Positions 18,117 through 27,333 of a DNA stretch of 41,813 nt are shown here, piece by piece. A program made the translations under genes and the position numbers. Every line of letters begins with the position of its first letter. Position 1 is the first letter of the stretch. A model generated the notes under the pieces. The model did no database searches. It saw only the letters and a program-made list of their open reading frames with translations, and was not told the origin of the DNA. Source of the stretch: Methanobacteriaceae archaeon (GTDB lineage: Archaea > Methanobacteriota > Methanobacteria > Methanobacteriales > Methanobacteriaceae); assembly GCA_030539615.1 (NCBI GenBank), contig JAUNXU010000003.1, positions 1 to 41,813 on the forward strand, given 5' to 3'.

Positions 18117-18806
18117 TTACTCAGTTTCTAACTCTAATGTTTTAGAGTTTTGTCCATTACCTTTTATACTGGATAATGATTTAAGTGCATTGAATATTGC
18201 TCCAGCAAAGTTTAATGTAGTTTGTGTTTGTCCTCTAGTTTGAGACCATACATCTTCTATACCTGCTAATTTAAGGATAGTTTTACCTACATCTCCTATT
18301 GCAAGACCTACACCTCCCGGTGCTGGCATTAATGAAACATTTACACTACTCATTTTACCTTCAACTTTAAATGGTACTGTGTGTTCTTTTCCACATACAC
18401 AACCCCAATCTCCACAACCTCTAGGAACTTTAATAAGATTATATTTAGCATTATCTACAGCTTTTCTTATTGCAGGCCCTACTTCTTGTGATTTTCCTTG
18501 ACCGAGACCAATGTAACCATTTTTATTTCCTACTGCTACAATAACTCTGAAATTTACTTTTCTACCAGATTTATGCATTCTTTGAACAAGGTTAACATCC
18601 ATTACTTCTTCTTCAAGATCTGGTAATAGTACGTCAAATATTGCTAGTTCCATTATTGGAAGCCCTTTATCTAATATTTGATCAATATTAGTTATTTCAC
18701 CATCTTTAACTTGTTGTCCAAGTTGAGTTTTTGGTTCCCATTCGTCAACATTGAATTTATTTGATGGTTTTTTAGACTTGTTTGACCTATTTGATCTTTC
18801 ACTCAT
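18117..18806 (-). CDS. rps5: 30S ribosomal protein S5
   Basis: The 229-residue archaeal uS5 (S2 in eukaryotes) shows VQRMHKSGRKVNFRVIVAVGNK, GYIGLGQGKSQEVGPAIRKA and LMPAPGGVGLAIGDVGKTIL. An N-terminal polar extension (SERSNRSNKSKKPSNKFNVD) precedes the fold. Its start overlaps the rpl18 stop as ATGA, so the two are probably coupled. It contributes to decoding fidelity. Confidence 0.97.
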   Translation of the reverse strand: MSERSNRSNKSKKPSNKFNVDEWEPKTQLGQQVKDGEITNIDQILDKGLPIMELAIFDVLLPDLEEEVMDVNLVQRMHKSGRKVNFRVIVAVGNKNGYIGLGQGKSQEVGPAIRKAVDNAKYNLIKVPRGCGDWGCVCGKEHTVPFKVEGKMSSVNVSLMPAPGGVGLAIGDVGKTILKLAGIEDVWSQTRGQTQTTLNFAGAIFNALKSLSSIKGNGQNSKTLELETE

Positions 18807-19384
18807 TCTATTGCCTCATCTATTTTTTGTTTTACACTATCAAAATGATTTGGTATTTCCATTGGAGATAAACCATTTTTTATGTAGTTGGAGAATTTAG
18901 ATTCTCTTTCTGCATTATCCATGCTTTCTGCATAGCTTGCAATATGTTCCCCTCTAATTCTACTTTCTTCAGGTAATATTGAATCATTATGTGGTACATA
19001 TAATCCTGCATCTACTGCTCCTTTAAGAACAGAATAGATTTTTGTACCTTTGATTGATGGTTGTAATCCTATATCTAATATAGTTTCATCTACATCATTA
19101 GCTAATGCTTTTTTACCAAATAAAAATCCGGTTAAATATGCTGCTGAAGTATTTTTACCATTACCTAACCATCCAAATTCATTTAATTCTTTAGATGTAG
19201 CTGAAATTATAGTTTCATCACCATTTTTTCCAACTTTTACTAATTGAACTATTGTATGATTAGAAGTAATTCTAACAACCATTCTTGTTTTATCAACATC
19301 AATTAATTTGATTCTTGAATTATAATTAGTTTTGCCTTCTCGACGTCTTTTAAATTGTACTTTATATCTTGATCCGTGAGCCAC
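18803..19384 (-). CDS. rpl18: 50S ribosomal protein L18
   Basis: The 193-residue archaeal uL18 (L5 in eukaryotes) binds 5S rRNA. It begins MAHGSRYKVQFKRRREGKTN and shows YNSRIKLIDVDKTRMVVR, then AYLTGFLFGKKAL and the C-terminal IRGEHIASYAESM. It lies between rpl19e (3 bp gap) and rps5 (4 bp overlap). Confidence 0.96.
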   Translation of the reverse strand: MAHGSRYKVQFKRRREGKTNYNSRIKLIDVDKTRMVVRITSNHTIVQLVKVGKNGDETIISATSKELNEFGWLGNGKNTSAAYLTGFLFGKKALANDVDETILDIGLQPSIKGTKIYSVLKGAVDAGLYVPHNDSILPEESRIRGEHIASYAESMDNAERESKFSNYIKNGLSPMEIPNHFDSVKQKIDEAIE

Positions 19385-19387
19385 TTT

Positions 19388-19846
19388 CTATTCCCCCGTT
19401 TTTTGAAGCATACCATGATCATTAGCATATGTTTTCATGTATGATTTACTTTTAAATGCTCCACCTTTAGCCATATTATATAATTTACGGTATGTGGTTC
19501 TATCAATTTCTTCTTTAGCACGCATATCTTTAAGAACAGTTCTTAAAGACCTGACAGTTCCCATCCATGCTTGTTTTTTAGGAGTTCTTGCTTTTTTAGC
19601 CCCTTTTATACTTCCATGACCTTTTCGTTTTCCTTTTCTTTTTTGTTCTGCTATTTTTTTAGACCTATAACTACTTATTCCTTTTACTGGTTTTGCTTTT
19701 ATGATTCCGTCATTTATTAGAGATCTGATACTGTTTCTTGTGATTGCTCTTGAAACTTCTTCCATGTATTCAGGATCAATCCATACCCGGTTTACTCCAA
19801 CTTTGAGAATTTTTGCAGCTAACTTTTTTTGTGTGGTAAGATTCAT
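19388..19846 (-). CDS. rpl19e: 50S ribosomal protein L19e
   Basis: The 152-residue eL19 shows MNLTTQKKLAAKILKVGVNRVW, RSLINDGIIKAKPVKGISSYR, and a long basic region KRKGKRKGHGSIKGAKKART. The protein has no bacterial homologue and binds domain VI of 23S rRNA and an intersubunit bridge. Confidence 0.96.
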   Translation of the reverse strand: MNLTTQKKLAAKILKVGVNRVWIDPEYMEEVSRAITRNSIRSLINDGIIKAKPVKGISSYRSKKIAEQKRKGKRKGHGSIKGAKKARTPKKQAWMGTVRSLRTVLKDMRAKEEIDRTTYRKLYNMAKGGAFKSKSYMKTYANDHGMLQKTGE

Positions 19847-19908
19847 TAAAAAAATCCTCCTATTATTAACATTGTATGTTTAAATTAAGTTTTCGTATAA
19901 GAATAAAC

Positions 19909-20235
19909 TTAATTTAATATTTTTACTCCAAGCTCTTTAGCTTTTGAAAGCATTACTTTTTTCTTACGTGCTCCTACTGTTGCACTTATTCTTCCAGCAT
20001 CTATTTCTGGATTTAATGCTTCAAGTTGAGAGACGTTTTCTATGAGTATATCTTTATAACCTGATGGATGTAATCCTCTTTTATCTTTAGGACTTCTATA
20101 TCCTACTGATGCCATTGCAGGTTTTCTTTTTTGATATCTTCGTCTTTTACTTAATTTTCCTTTAGGTTTCCGATACTTATCCCCTAATTTTTTGTATCTA
20201 AAGAATTCCTGTCTTTTGAAGTTTGGTTTTTTCAT
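19909..20235 (-). CDS. rpl32e: 50S ribosomal protein L32e
   Basis: This eL32 has 108 residues, within the short archaeal range: FKRQEFFRYKKLGDKYRKPKG, then SVGYRSPKDKRGLHPSGYKD and VGARKKKVMLSKAKELGVKI. It follows rpl6 in the standard spc-like order (L6-L32e-L19e-L18). Confidence 0.96.
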   Translation of the reverse strand: MKKPNFKRQEFFRYKKLGDKYRKPKGKLSKRRRYQKRKPAMASVGYRSPKDKRGLHPSGYKDILIENVSQLEALNPEIDAGRISATVGARKKKVMLSKAKELGVKILN

Positions 20236-20255
20236 ATTAACTTCCTCGCCCTTTT

Positions 20256-20801
20256 TTATTCATTTTGTTGTTTATCTACTAAGTAGATCCCATCTTGGAA
20301 AATACGTGGATCTCGTCTTTTGACTTTTGTAGCTTGTTCTATATTAGCCATAGTTTGACCTACGTCTTCTTTGTTAACTCCAGTGATTGTAACATCTTCA
20401 CCTTTAACATTAACTTTTGCATCACCCATTATTTTAGCTGTTCTTGGGTGTCTTTCTCCAAGGAAGTTTTCTATAGTTACTATTTTTCCTTTAACTTTAA
20501 TAGTCATTGGAAAGTGAGCATATACTACTTTCATTTTATAAGTAAATCCTTTTTCTATTCCAAATATCATATTTTTTATGTGGGATGTTATTGTTCCTAT
20601 CATAGCTTTTTCTTTTTTATTTGGGAAAAGTACATTTACTATAACTTCATTTTCTTTTTGATCTATAGTGATTTTTTCATGGTTGAATTTTCTTTTTAAT
20701 TCTCCACTTTTACCTTTTACTGTTACTTCATTATCTTCAACTGTAACAGTAACATCCTCAGGTACTGGGATGGTCTCTGTTATTTTTGCTAGATTAACCA
20801 T
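20256..20801 (-). CDS. rpl6: 50S ribosomal protein L6
   Basis: The 181-residue uL6 of archaeal type has two L6 repeats: VTVEDNEVTVKGKSGELKR and later ENFLGERHPRTAKIMGD with VTITGVNKEDVGQTMANIEQ. It sits near the GTPase-associated centre. It begins 12 bp after the rps8 stop codon. Confidence 0.96.
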   Translation of the reverse strand: MVNLAKITETIPVPEDVTVTVEDNEVTVKGKSGELKRKFNHEKITIDQKENEVIVNVLFPNKKEKAMIGTITSHIKNMIFGIEKGFTYKMKVVYAHFPMTIKVKGKIVTIENFLGERHPRTAKIMGDAKVNVKGEDVTITGVNKEDVGQTMANIEQATKVKRRDPRIFQDGIYLVDKQQNE

Positions 20802-20813
20802 TATTTCACCTTT

Positions 20814-21206
20814 TTAGTATACATATACTAATAATCTACCACCAACACCTAATTCTTTAGCTTCTTTATGAGTCATTATACCTTTTGGTGTTGTGACAAT
20901 AAGAATTCCAAAGTCTTTTGCTGGTAAGTATCTTTTTTCGAATTTTTCGAATTCATCTTTTTTAACTGCGTGACGTGGTTTTATTACTCCACATTTATTT
21001 ATATTTCCTTCAAGTTGTATAGTGAATTTTCCTGCTTTATTATCATCCACTAATTCAAAATTTCCTATAAAGTTTTCCTTTTGCATTGTGCTTAAAACAT
21101 GACCTATCATTTTTGATGCTGGGGATACAATACAAGTGTCATTTCCCTGTGCTTCATTATTTCTCATAGTTGTTAGTGCATCTGCAAGAGGATCCATAAG
21201 AGACAT
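20814..21206 (-). CDS. rps8: 30S ribosomal protein S8
   Basis: The 130-residue uS8 shows MDPLADALTTMRNNEAQG near the N-terminus and the C-terminal ILIVTTPKGIMTHKEAKE followed by LGVGGRLLVYVY. It binds h21 of 16S rRNA. It lies between rps14 and rpl6. In bacteria it can autoregulate its operon; nothing in this sequence shows that here. Confidence 0.97.
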   Translation of the reverse strand: MSLMDPLADALTTMRNNEAQGNDTCIVSPASKMIGHVLSTMQKENFIGNFELVDDNKAGKFTIQLEGNINKCGVIKPRHAVKKDEFEKFEKRYLPAKDFGILIVTTPKGIMTHKEAKELGVGGRLLVYVY

Positions 21207-21223
21207 TCTTTAAACACTCCTTA

Positions 21224-21367
21224 TTAATTATATTTTTTAAATCCTATTTTCGGTGCAAGTTCTCTGAAGCATTGACGACAGAGCATTAAGTCATATCTTC
21301 TTACTATTGCAGAAGTATCTCCACATCTACTACATTTTCTTGCTGCTTTACCGTATTTTCTTGACAA
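21224..21367 (-). CDS. rps14: 30S ribosomal protein S14 (zinc type), TTG start
   Basis: A 47-residue frame runs from a TTG at 21367 to TAA at 21224-21226. It reads (M)[16 protein letters not shown] and ends [14 protein letters not shown]. Cysteines 12, 15, 30 and 33 form the zinc site of C+ S14. There is no ATG in a suitable position. AAGGTGAAG lies just upstream of the TTG. It fills the 175 bp between rpl5 and rps8, exactly where S14 is expected. Confidence 0.93.
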   Translation of the reverse strand: MSRKYGKAARKCSRCGDTSAIVRRYDLMLCRQCFRELAPKIGFKKYN

Positions 21368-21381
21368 AATACTTCACCTTC

Positions 21382-21888
21382 TTATTCTAAGTTAAGTTGG
21401 AATTTTTCTTTCATGAATTCCATAGATTCTTCTCTAGTTACTCTTTGTTTTCTAGGTATTTTCTTTGGTCTTAATCTTCTGTTTTTAATTCTGTGTCCTG
21501 CTTTTGCAAATGATACAGCAACATCCATTCCAAAGATTCCTATATCAGGATCATATCTTACTCCAGGAATATCAATATGTTCTCTGATTCCAAAGGATAC
21601 ATTTCCTTCTTTATCAAATTGACTTTCTTTGATCCTATTTTCTAAACCAGCAAGTACCATAGAAATCATTTTTTCTGCTTTTTCCCCTCTTAATGTTACT
21701 TTACATGCTATAGGTTGTTTTTTTCTTATACCAAATTCAGGATTTGTTACTTTTGAATAAGTTCTTACAGGTTTTTGATCAACTAATGTTACAAGTAATT
21801 TTTCTGCTCTTGTTAGTTTTTCTCCACCTTCTCCCACACCTATGTTTACAGTTGCTTTTTCAATGAAGGGTTCTGACATTGAATTCAT
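21382..21888 (-). CDS. rpl5: 50S ribosomal protein L5
   Basis: The 168-residue uL5 (L11 in eukaryotes) shows [41 protein letters not shown] and [21 protein letters not shown]. It binds 5S rRNA in the central protuberance. It starts 1 bp after the rps4e stop. A second ATG at codon 4 is equally plausible. Confidence 0.96.
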   Translation of the reverse strand: MNSMSEPFIEKATVNIGVGEGGEKLTRAEKLLVTLVDQKPVRTYSKVTNPEFGIRKKQPIACKVTLRGEKAEKMISMVLAGLENRIKESQFDKEGNVSFGIREHIDIPGVRYDPDIGIFGMDVAVSFAKAGHRIKNRRLRPKKIPRKQRVTREESMEFMKEKFQLNLE

Positions 21889-21889
21889 A

Positions 21890-22615
21890 TTAGTTATCTC
21901 CTAATAATGATATTACAGGTTTTTCTTTTCCAATTACAAATACATATTTTGTAAGTGTTAAAAATTTACCTTCTTCAGTTTCCATTAATACAGTGTTTGA
22001 TTTTGATGAATTAGATATTCTAATTTCTTCGATTTCTCCAAGTTCTCCTATGTGTTTACCACCAGTAATTAAACCAATAGATCCGTTTTCAAATTTAATT
22101 GAATCGGTTATTTGTTGTTCTGGTATACTTAAAACTACAACATCACTTGTTTTATATTCATCTTCTGTTAAAACATTTCTTCCATCATGAAGATTTAATT
22201 GTGTTTTTCCACCTTTAACTATATTTTTACCTTCAATACTGCATAATTTAAAGGAAGTATCTTTTTCACTAATTTCGTGTAATACTAATTTTCCTTTATT
22301 ATCAGGTAATACTCTGTAGTATTTATTCATTTTTGGTATTGATACAACATCCATGAATCCTACAGGATATCTGTGATCTTTTCTTACTACACCATCAATT
22401 AGTACTTCACCATTATTTAAGATTATTTTTGATTCTTTAGCATTTTTTGCTAATCCTAAAATATCTCTTAAAACAAATACTAATGGTATAGATTTATCTA
22501 GTGCATGTGATCCTGCACTTGTTTTTGTTGTCCATGTATTTTCTTTTGCATGTATTGGCCATGTTTTTGGTGCTTTGTATCTTTTTAGATGTTTTCTTGA
22601 TCCCATTTTTGCCAT
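21890..22615 (-). CDS. rps4e: 30S ribosomal protein S4e
   Basis: The 241-residue eS4 is archaeal/eukaryotic-specific. It shows [22 protein letters not shown], an S4-like domain ([26 protein letters not shown]), and a C-terminal KOW motif ([20 protein letters not shown]). Its position between rpl24 and rpl5 is standard in Euryarchaeota. Confidence 0.96.
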   Translation of the reverse strand: MAKMGSRKHLKRYKAPKTWPIHAKENTWTTKTSAGSHALDKSIPLVFVLRDILGLAKNAKESKIILNNGEVLIDGVVRKDHRYPVGFMDVVSIPKMNKYYRVLPDNKGKLVLHEISEKDTSFKLCSIEGKNIVKGGKTQLNLHDGRNVLTEDEYKTSDVVVLSIPEQQITDSIKFENGSIGLITGGKHIGELGEIEEIRISNSSKSNTVLMETEEGKFLTLTKYVFVIGKEKPVISLLGDN

Positions 22616-22617
22616 GA

Positions 22618-22971
22618 TTATACCTTCCTATTTAATGCTATGTTTCTTTTTTCATCATCTAAGTATAAATCTACTATAACTAAGTTTGATGGGTGAATTG
22701 GTTGATATAATTTGTTTCCATCTGGTTTTTGTATTGATGCACCATCAACCATTACTCTGTAATTTTTTAGATCTATTTTTTCTACTGTTCCTTCTTCATT
22801 TTTGAAATCTCCACGTAATATTTCTACTACATCTCCTTTTCTTACAGGAATAGATCTTCTTTCATATTCTTCTTTAAGTTCTTCACTTAAAGCTACACTC
22901 ATTGAATTATGTCTTTTGTGTAAAGGTGCAGTATACATTGCTTTTCGTTGTTTTCTTGGTTGTTTTGACAT
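22618..22971 (-). CDS. rpl24: 50S ribosomal protein L24
   Basis: The 117-residue archaeal uL24 (L26 in eukaryotes) shows RKAMYTAPLHKRHNSMSVAL then the KOW motif VRKGDVVEILRGDFKNEEGTV at about 42-62. It is an early-assembly protein near the tunnel exit. It is spaced 2 bp from rps4e. Confidence 0.96.
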   Translation of the reverse strand: MSKQPRKQRKAMYTAPLHKRHNSMSVALSEELKEEYERRSIPVRKGDVVEILRGDFKNEEGTVEKIDLKNYRVMVDGASIQKPDGNKLYQPIHPSNLVIVDLYLDDEKRNIALNRKV

Positions 22972-22979
22972 TTTTTCAC

Positions 22980-23378
22980 CTATACTATTATACTTGCAGC
23001 ACTACCTATTGCAGGCCAAACATCTGCTGCTTCTTTAGCTATAGGACCTCTGATTTCTGATCCTTTGAGTATACCTTCCTCTGTTATAATAACAGCTGCA
23101 TTATCCTCAAATTTAACTCTTAAACCATTAGCTCGCCTATACTCTTTTTTCTGGCGTACTACTACTGCTGTAGTAATTTCTCTTCTCATATCCGCAGTTC
23201 CTTTTTGTACTGCGATAACTACCATGTCACCTACACCTGCTGTTGCAAGTCTTCTTCTTACTCCTTTAAATCCTTTTACTGAGATGATTTTCACTTCTCG
23301 AGCTCCAGTATTATCTACACAATTTAGTGTAGCACCTATTGGAAGAGATTTGGAGATTTTAGAGGTAATAGCTTTCAT
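22980..23378 (-). CDS. rpl14: 50S ribosomal protein L14
   Basis: The 132-residue uL14 (L23 in eukaryotes) shows [39 protein letters not shown], and [21 protein letters not shown] with [20 protein letters not shown]. It makes an intersubunit bridge. Confidence 0.97.
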   Translation of the reverse strand: MKAITSKISKSLPIGATLNCVDNTGAREVKIISVKGFKGVRRRLATAGVGDMVVIAVQKGTADMRREITTAVVVRQKKEYRRANGLRVKFEDNAAVIITEEGILKGSEIRGPIAKEAADVWPAIGSAASIIV

Positions 23379-23380
23379 TT

Positions 23381-23701
23381 CTATTTTTCTCCTTTTACTT
23401 CAACTAATACAAAATGTTTTGTTTTACTTAATTGTTTACATTCTGCTATTTTCACAGAATCTCCTATTTCTACTTCAAGACAATCTGGTTTATGTGCTTG
23501 AATTTTTGAATTTCTTTTTTCGTATCTTTCATACTTGTTTATGAACTTGTAAAAACTTCTTTCTACTGTGATTGTCCTATCTGCTTTATTACTTGTAACA
23601 GTTCCTTCTATTACTTGTCCTCTTAAAGACAATTCTCCATGAAATGGGCAGTTTGGATCTTCACATGTGTTTTCTGGTTCTTTGACATCAATGCCTACCA
23701 T
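23381..23701 (-). CDS. rps17: 30S ribosomal protein S17
   Basis: The 106-residue archaeal uS17 (S11 in eukaryotes) begins [20 protein letters not shown]. It has the OB-fold segments [20 protein letters not shown] and [22 protein letters not shown]13 and C18 (and C62 later) are typical of archaeal S17. It lies 2 bp before rpl14 and 4 bp after rnp1. Confidence 0.96.
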   Translation of the reverse strand: MVGIDVKEPENTCEDPNCPFHGELSLRGQVIEGTVTSNKADRTITVERSFYKFINKYERYEKRNSKIQAHKPDCLEVEIGDSVKIAECKQLSKTKHFVLVEVKGEK

Positions 23702-23705
23702 TTTA

Positions 23706-23987
23706 TCACCAAATTTTTTTATATTTCTTTTTTATCCGGTCTTCAGGGCGGGATATAATAACGTTTCCTTCCACTGATACTTTTTTATTATCTGATAAGT
23801 AGAACATAAATACAACATCTTTTTTAGGGATAAGTTTCTCTTTATCACCTGTATCAATTGTTAGTGTATTATATGTTTCATCAATCACTTTTCCTTTTAT
23901 TCCGATATAATCTGTATGATTACTTTCAATGATTTCAGTCCTTAGACCAATTAGTTCATGTCGAAATATGTTTTGTGGAGTTATCAT
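23706..23987 (-). CDS. rnp1: RNase P protein component 1 (Pop4/Rpp29)
   Basis: The 93-residue Sm-like protein binds the RNase P RNA and helps in 5' processing of pre-tRNA. Visible segments are [38 protein letters not shown] and [19 protein letters not shown]. The length matches archaeal Rpp29. aIF1-rnp1-rps17 is the conserved archaeal order. Confidence 0.93.
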   Translation of the reverse strand: MITPQNIFRHELIGLRTEIIESNHTDYIGIKGKVIDETYNTLTIDTGDKEKLIPKKDVVFMFYLSDNKKVSVEGNVIISRPEDRIKKKYKKIW

Positions 23988-24088
23988 AGTATCTACATTA
24001 ATTTGTTAATGTCTTTTTCCCTGGTATTATTTTTAATTAAAAAATTACAAATGAATACATGTTATTTAATAAATATAATGATTTCCAT

Positions 24089-24394
24089 TTATTTGATTTC
24101 AATTGTGTTTGAAGAGAATCCAAGTTCTGATAATACTTCTTTAACTTTTCGTTTATGATCCCCTTGTAGTTCTATCTGCCCTTTTTTTGCAGTTCCACCA
24201 CAAGCACATTTTGCTTTAAGTTTTTTAGTAAGTACTTTTATATCTATATCTTGTTCATCAATTCCTTCAACAATAGTCATGAGTTTACCAAATCGTCTTC
24301 GTACAGTATATACTTTTACTTTCTGGATTTCTCGTGCTATTTCTTCACAAACACATAAATCTTCTGGAAGACCACATATTTCACATATTTTCAT
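24089..24394 (-). CDS. Translation initiation factor 1 (SUI1/aIF1)
   Basis: The 101-residue SUI1 fold is preceded by a small zinc-ribbon-like N-terminus, [18 protein letters not shown] (C4, C7, C14, C16). The core reads [20 protein letters not shown], then [19 protein letters not shown]. It acts on the small subunit in start-codon selection. It lies between rpl29 (2 bp gap) and rnp1 (101 bp gap). Confidence 0.94.
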   Translation of the reverse strand: MKICEICGLPEDLCVCEEIAREIQKVKVYTVRRRFGKLMTIVEGIDEQDIDIKVLTKKLKAKCACGGTAKKGQIELQGDHKRKVKEVLSELGFSSNTIEIK

Positions 24395-24396
24395 TT

Positions 24397-24609
24397 CTAT
24401 TCTAATTCTCCCTGAATTTTATTTTCATTTATTATTGTTAGAACACGGGCTATGGTTCTTTTAATTTCTTTTATTTTACCAGGATTTTCAACACCAGATA
24501 CTGCACTTTTACTTATCATAGTTTCATATTCTGCATGTAGTTCATCTAGTTTATTTTGAAGTTCTGTTGAACTTAAATCTCTTAGTTCTTTACTTCTCAT
24601 TATTACCAT
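24397..24609 (-). CDS. rpl29: 50S ribosomal protein L29
   Basis: The 70-residue uL29 (L35 in eukaryotes) begins [20 protein letters not shown] and is a helical hairpin with [20 protein letters not shown]. It sits at the tunnel exit, where SRP and Sec dock. The ATG at 24609 is kept over the internal ATG at codon 4, because archaeal L29 usually begins M-x-I-(L/M)-R-S-K-E. Confidence 0.94.
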   Translation of the reverse strand: MVIMRSKELRDLSSTELQNKLDELHAEYETMISKSAVSGVENPGKIKEIKRTIARVLTIINENKIQGELE

Positions 24610-24622
24610 AAATACTACCCCA

Positions 24623-24730
24623 TTATTCAGTTATATCTTCAGAATTATTAGATGTTTCTTCAGAATCTTCAGTAACATCAGTTAGTTCTTCTTCTATTGG
24701 TTCTTCTGTAATTTTTTCAAGAACGTCTTC
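24623..24730 (-). other. In-frame coding remnant beyond the rps3 stop (acidic tail)
   Basis: Immediately after the rps3 TAA (24731-24733) the same frame stays open for 35 codons to a second TAA at 24623-24625. It encodes EDVLEKITEEPIEEELTDVT and continues with EDSEETSNNSEDITE. Composition matches the acidic tail just before the stop. The second stop lies 13 bp before the rpl29 ATG, a normal operon spacing. This is probably the lost end of S3. Confidence 0.7.
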
Positions 24731-25408
24731 TTATTCAATTTCTTCTACAATTTCTTCTGTTACTTCAGGTTTTGTTGTTTCAGTCATTGGAGTAATTTCT
24801 TCATCATCTGATGCTTCACGTTCTTTTACTTCTATTTTATCAGGTAAAGTAATTTCAGGTGGCATAATTCTTACATATATTCCAAGTACCCCTGGTTTTA
24901 ATTGTACTGTTGCAAATCCTTCACGAACATGTTTTATGGATGGTTCTCCACATTTTTTAATGTATCCATCTGCAAATTTAGCACATGCTGATCTTGACCC
25001 TCTAATTTTACCAGATATTGTTACTTCTACCCCTTGAGCTCCTGCTCCCATAATTTTTCTTATGGTTGTGTAAGCTACTCTTCTGAAGTGCATTCCTCTT
25101 TGTAGCATCCCTACAATTTTTTGTGCCATTACTTTTGGATTTAGTTCTGGTACATCAATTTCTTTAACTTCTACTTGAGGGTTTTCAAGGTCATAATTAT
25201 CTTTGAGGTTTTGTGTTATTGATCTAACAGTTTTTCCACCTCTACCAATTACCATTCCTGGTTTTTCAGCATAGACTATTACCATTGTTCCTACTGGTGT
25301 TACTTGAATATCCATTCCACCATAACCTGCTCTTTCAAGTTTAGATTCAAGATATTCATCGATTCGTGTTCTTTTTAATCCTTCTGTTACAAAATTTTTC
25401 TCAATCAT
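24731..25408 (-). CDS. rps3: 30S ribosomal protein S3, acidic tail apparently cut short
   Basis: The 225-residue uS3 of archaeal type begins MIEKNFVTEGLKRTRIDEYL. It carries the KH domain VIGRGGKTVRSITQNLKDNY and the C-terminal domain QGVEVTISGKIRGSRSACAKF. After the fold, an acidic Glu/Thr-rich tail ends at TAA 24731-24733. The core is complete, so the protein should work. Acidic C-terminal tails of varying length are common in archaeal S3. See the neighbouring remnant entry for the continuing frame. GGGGGAGG precedes the ATG. Confidence 0.96.
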   Translation of the reverse strand: MIEKNFVTEGLKRTRIDEYLESKLERAGYGGMDIQVTPVGTMVIVYAEKPGMVIGRGGKTVRSITQNLKDNYDLENPQVEVKEIDVPELNPKVMAQKIVGMLQRGMHFRRVAYTTIRKIMGAGAQGVEVTISGKIRGSRSACAKFADGYIKKCGEPSIKHVREGFATVQLKPGVLGIYVRIMPPEITLPDKIEVKEREASDDEEITPMTETTKPEVTEEIVEEIE

Positions 25409-25414
25409 ATGATC

Positions 25415-25876
25415 TTATGCCTCCCCCAAAACAATTTGTATATGAGTTGTTGGAGTGTTAAATGGGCTTGCTCTTCCAAATGCTCTTGAAGTCCATCCTT
25501 GAATTATAACTCCTCTGTTTGCTGATACATGGATAAGTTTTAAATTTTCTATGTCCATTTCATTATTTTCAGCATTTGCTTCAGCATTTTCTATTACTTT
25601 TAAAATTTCTGTTGCTGCTTTTACAGGGTATCTTCCAGAAGGCCATCCTTTAAGATCTTTTCTGTGACCTACTTTTTTGTTGTGTCTTTTAAATGGAACA
25701 ACAGTTTTTTTCTGAATAACATCTTCTAAAAATGCTTTTGCATCAGTTAAATACATATTACGTATTGTCCTACATATTTCCACAGAATGTTTTGGAGATA
25801 TTTTAAGTTCATGACCTGAAGCTTTTGCTACTTTCTCATTTTCTTTTACAATATATGAGTATTTATTCTTTGCCAT
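25415..25876 (-). CDS. rpl22: 50S ribosomal protein L22
   Basis: The 153-residue archaeal uL22 (L17 in eukaryotes) shows [40 protein letters not shown] and [20 protein letters not shown]. Its long beta-hairpin lines the exit tunnel. The ATG at 25876 follows GGAG with 9-10 nt spacing; the upstream in-frame ATG at 25891 overlaps that site and is rejected. Confidence 0.96.
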   Translation of the reverse strand: MAKNKYSYIVKENEKVAKASGHELKISPKHSVEICRTIRNMYLTDAKAFLEDVIQKKTVVPFKRHNKKVGHRKDLKGWPSGRYPVKAATEILKVIENAEANAENNEMDIENLKLIHVSANRGVIIQGWTSRAFGRASPFNTPTTHIQIVLGEA

Positions 25877-25894
25877 TATTTTAATCTCCATTAT

Positions 25895-26302
25895 TTATTT
25901 AAGTGGTACAAACATTGATGATCTAGTTGCACCCATACCTGGGTCTCCGTGTTGTACTTTTCCACGTGTTGCTGCAAATTCTCCAAAGTAGCATCCTATC
26001 ATTTCTGCTTGAATGGTTACTTCTTTGAATTCTTGACCATTATATATTCCAAATGTTCTTCCTACCATATTTGGTAATACAATCATATCTCGACAATGGG
26101 TTCTTATTACTATTGGTCTTCCATTTTCGTCTTCTACATCGTATTTTTCTATTTTATCAAGAACTTTTTGTTGTCTTGGAAGGAATCCTCTTTTTAAGGA
26201 TCTTCTTTGTCTTGAAGGTAATAATTTTATTACTTCATCAAGAGACATATCTTGTAGTTCTTCAAGTGTATATCCTCTGAATTTAAATATTTTTCGTGCC
26301 AA
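25895..26302 (-). CDS. rps19: 30S ribosomal protein S19
   Basis: The 135-residue archaeal uS19 (S15 in eukaryotes) shows [20 protein letters not shown], then [20 protein letters not shown] and the C-terminal [20 protein letters not shown]. It lies in the 30S head and bridges to the 50S with S13. Confidence 0.97.
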   Translation of the reverse strand: MARKIFKFRGYTLEELQDMSLDEVIKLLPSRQRRSLKRGFLPRQQKVLDKIEKYDVEDENGRPIVIRTHCRDMIVLPNMVGRTFGIYNGQEFKEVTIQAEMIGCYFGEFAATRGKVQHGDPGMGATRSSMFVPLK

Positions 26303-26314
26303 TTGCTAGCCTCC

Positions 26315-27040
26315 TTATCGTCTTCTACCTGTCCGTTTAGATGCTATGGATCCTACTTTACGTCCTGGTGGTGCATGTCTTGATATTGAAGTAGGTCTTC
26401 CTGGATGTTGTCTGTTACCTCCACCGTGTGGATGGTCTATTGCATTCATTGCTACTCCTCTAACAGTCATCATTTTCTTACCCTTAGCTTTTAATGCATG
26501 GTATCTATTACCAGCTTTAAGGTATGGTTTATCTTTTCTTCCTCCACCAGCTACTACACCTATAGTTGCTCTACATGCAGGATTAAATGCTTTTAATTCA
26601 CCAGATGGTAATTCAACCATTGTTTTACCAACATCATGAGTAATTAATGATGCATATGTTCCAGAGGATCTTACAAATTTTCCTCCGTCTCCAGGATTAT
26701 TTTCCATATTATATACTGGAGTTCCTTCAGGTATTTCACTTAATGGTAAAGTATTTCCAGGACTAATTGGTGCGGATACTCCACATTCTATTTCATCATC
26801 TACTGCAATTCCTTCTGGTACAAGTACTAATTGTTTTTCTCCAGTTTCAAATTTTACTATTGCAATAGGTGCTGATCTTCCTGGATCATGTATTATGTCA
26901 ATTACTTGAGCTTTAATACTACCTTCTTTTTCTAATTTATCATATGAACGATAAGTTATTTTTCCCCGAAATCTGTGTGAAGCACTACGATATGTAGGGG
27001 TTCCTCTACCTCTTCTTTGAATAATCAGTCTTTTTCCCAT
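26315..27040 (-). CDS. rpl2: 50S ribosomal protein L2
   Basis: The 241-residue archaeal uL2 (L8 in eukaryotes) begins MGKRLIIQRRGRGTPTYRSA. It ends with the peptidyl-transferase-proximal VRGVAMNAIDHPHGGGNRQH and the basic tail ASKRTGRRR. It is essential for subunit joining and peptide bond formation. Confidence 0.97.
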   Translation of the reverse strand: MGKRLIIQRRGRGTPTYRSASHRFRGKITYRSYDKLEKEGSIKAQVIDIIHDPGRSAPIAIVKFETGEKQLVLVPEGIAVDDEIECGVSAPISPGNTLPLSEIPEGTPVYNMENNPGDGGKFVRSSGTYASLITHDVGKTMVELPSGELKAFNPACRATIGVVAGGGRKDKPYLKAGNRYHALKAKGKKMMTVRGVAMNAIDHPHGGGNRQHPGRPTSISRHAPPGRKVGSIASKRTGRRR

Positions 27041-27067
27041 TTATTTTTCCTCCTAATAAGGATATGC

Positions 27068-27328
27068 TTAGAATACACCCATTTTAACAGCTATATCTTC
27101 AGCATTGTCGTCTTCATGTAATTTGAAGCAGGCAATTTTAGCTCCTTTAGGAGTGATATGAGTGTTTATTTTAATTACTTTTACTTCATATAATTCTTCA
27201 AATGCTGATCTAAGTACATGTTTATTAGCTGTTCTTCTTACTACAAATGATATTTTATTATCATCATAGATTTGATTCATTGTTTTTTCTGATAGTTGTG
27301 GTCTTAATATTACTGAATATGGATCCAT
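27068..27328 (-). CDS. rpl23: 50S ribosomal protein L23
   Basis: The 86-residue uL23 shows MDPYSVILRPQLSEKTMNQI, FVVRRTANKHVLRSAFEELY and EVKVIKINTHITPKGAKIAC. It sits at the tunnel exit beside L29 and is the main docking point for SRP. It is 5 bp from rpl4. Confidence 0.96.
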   Translation of the reverse strand: MDPYSVILRPQLSEKTMNQIYDDNKISFVVRRTANKHVLRSAFEELYEVKVIKINTHITPKGAKIACFKLHEDDNAEDIAVKMGVF

Positions 27329-27333
27329 CTTAA

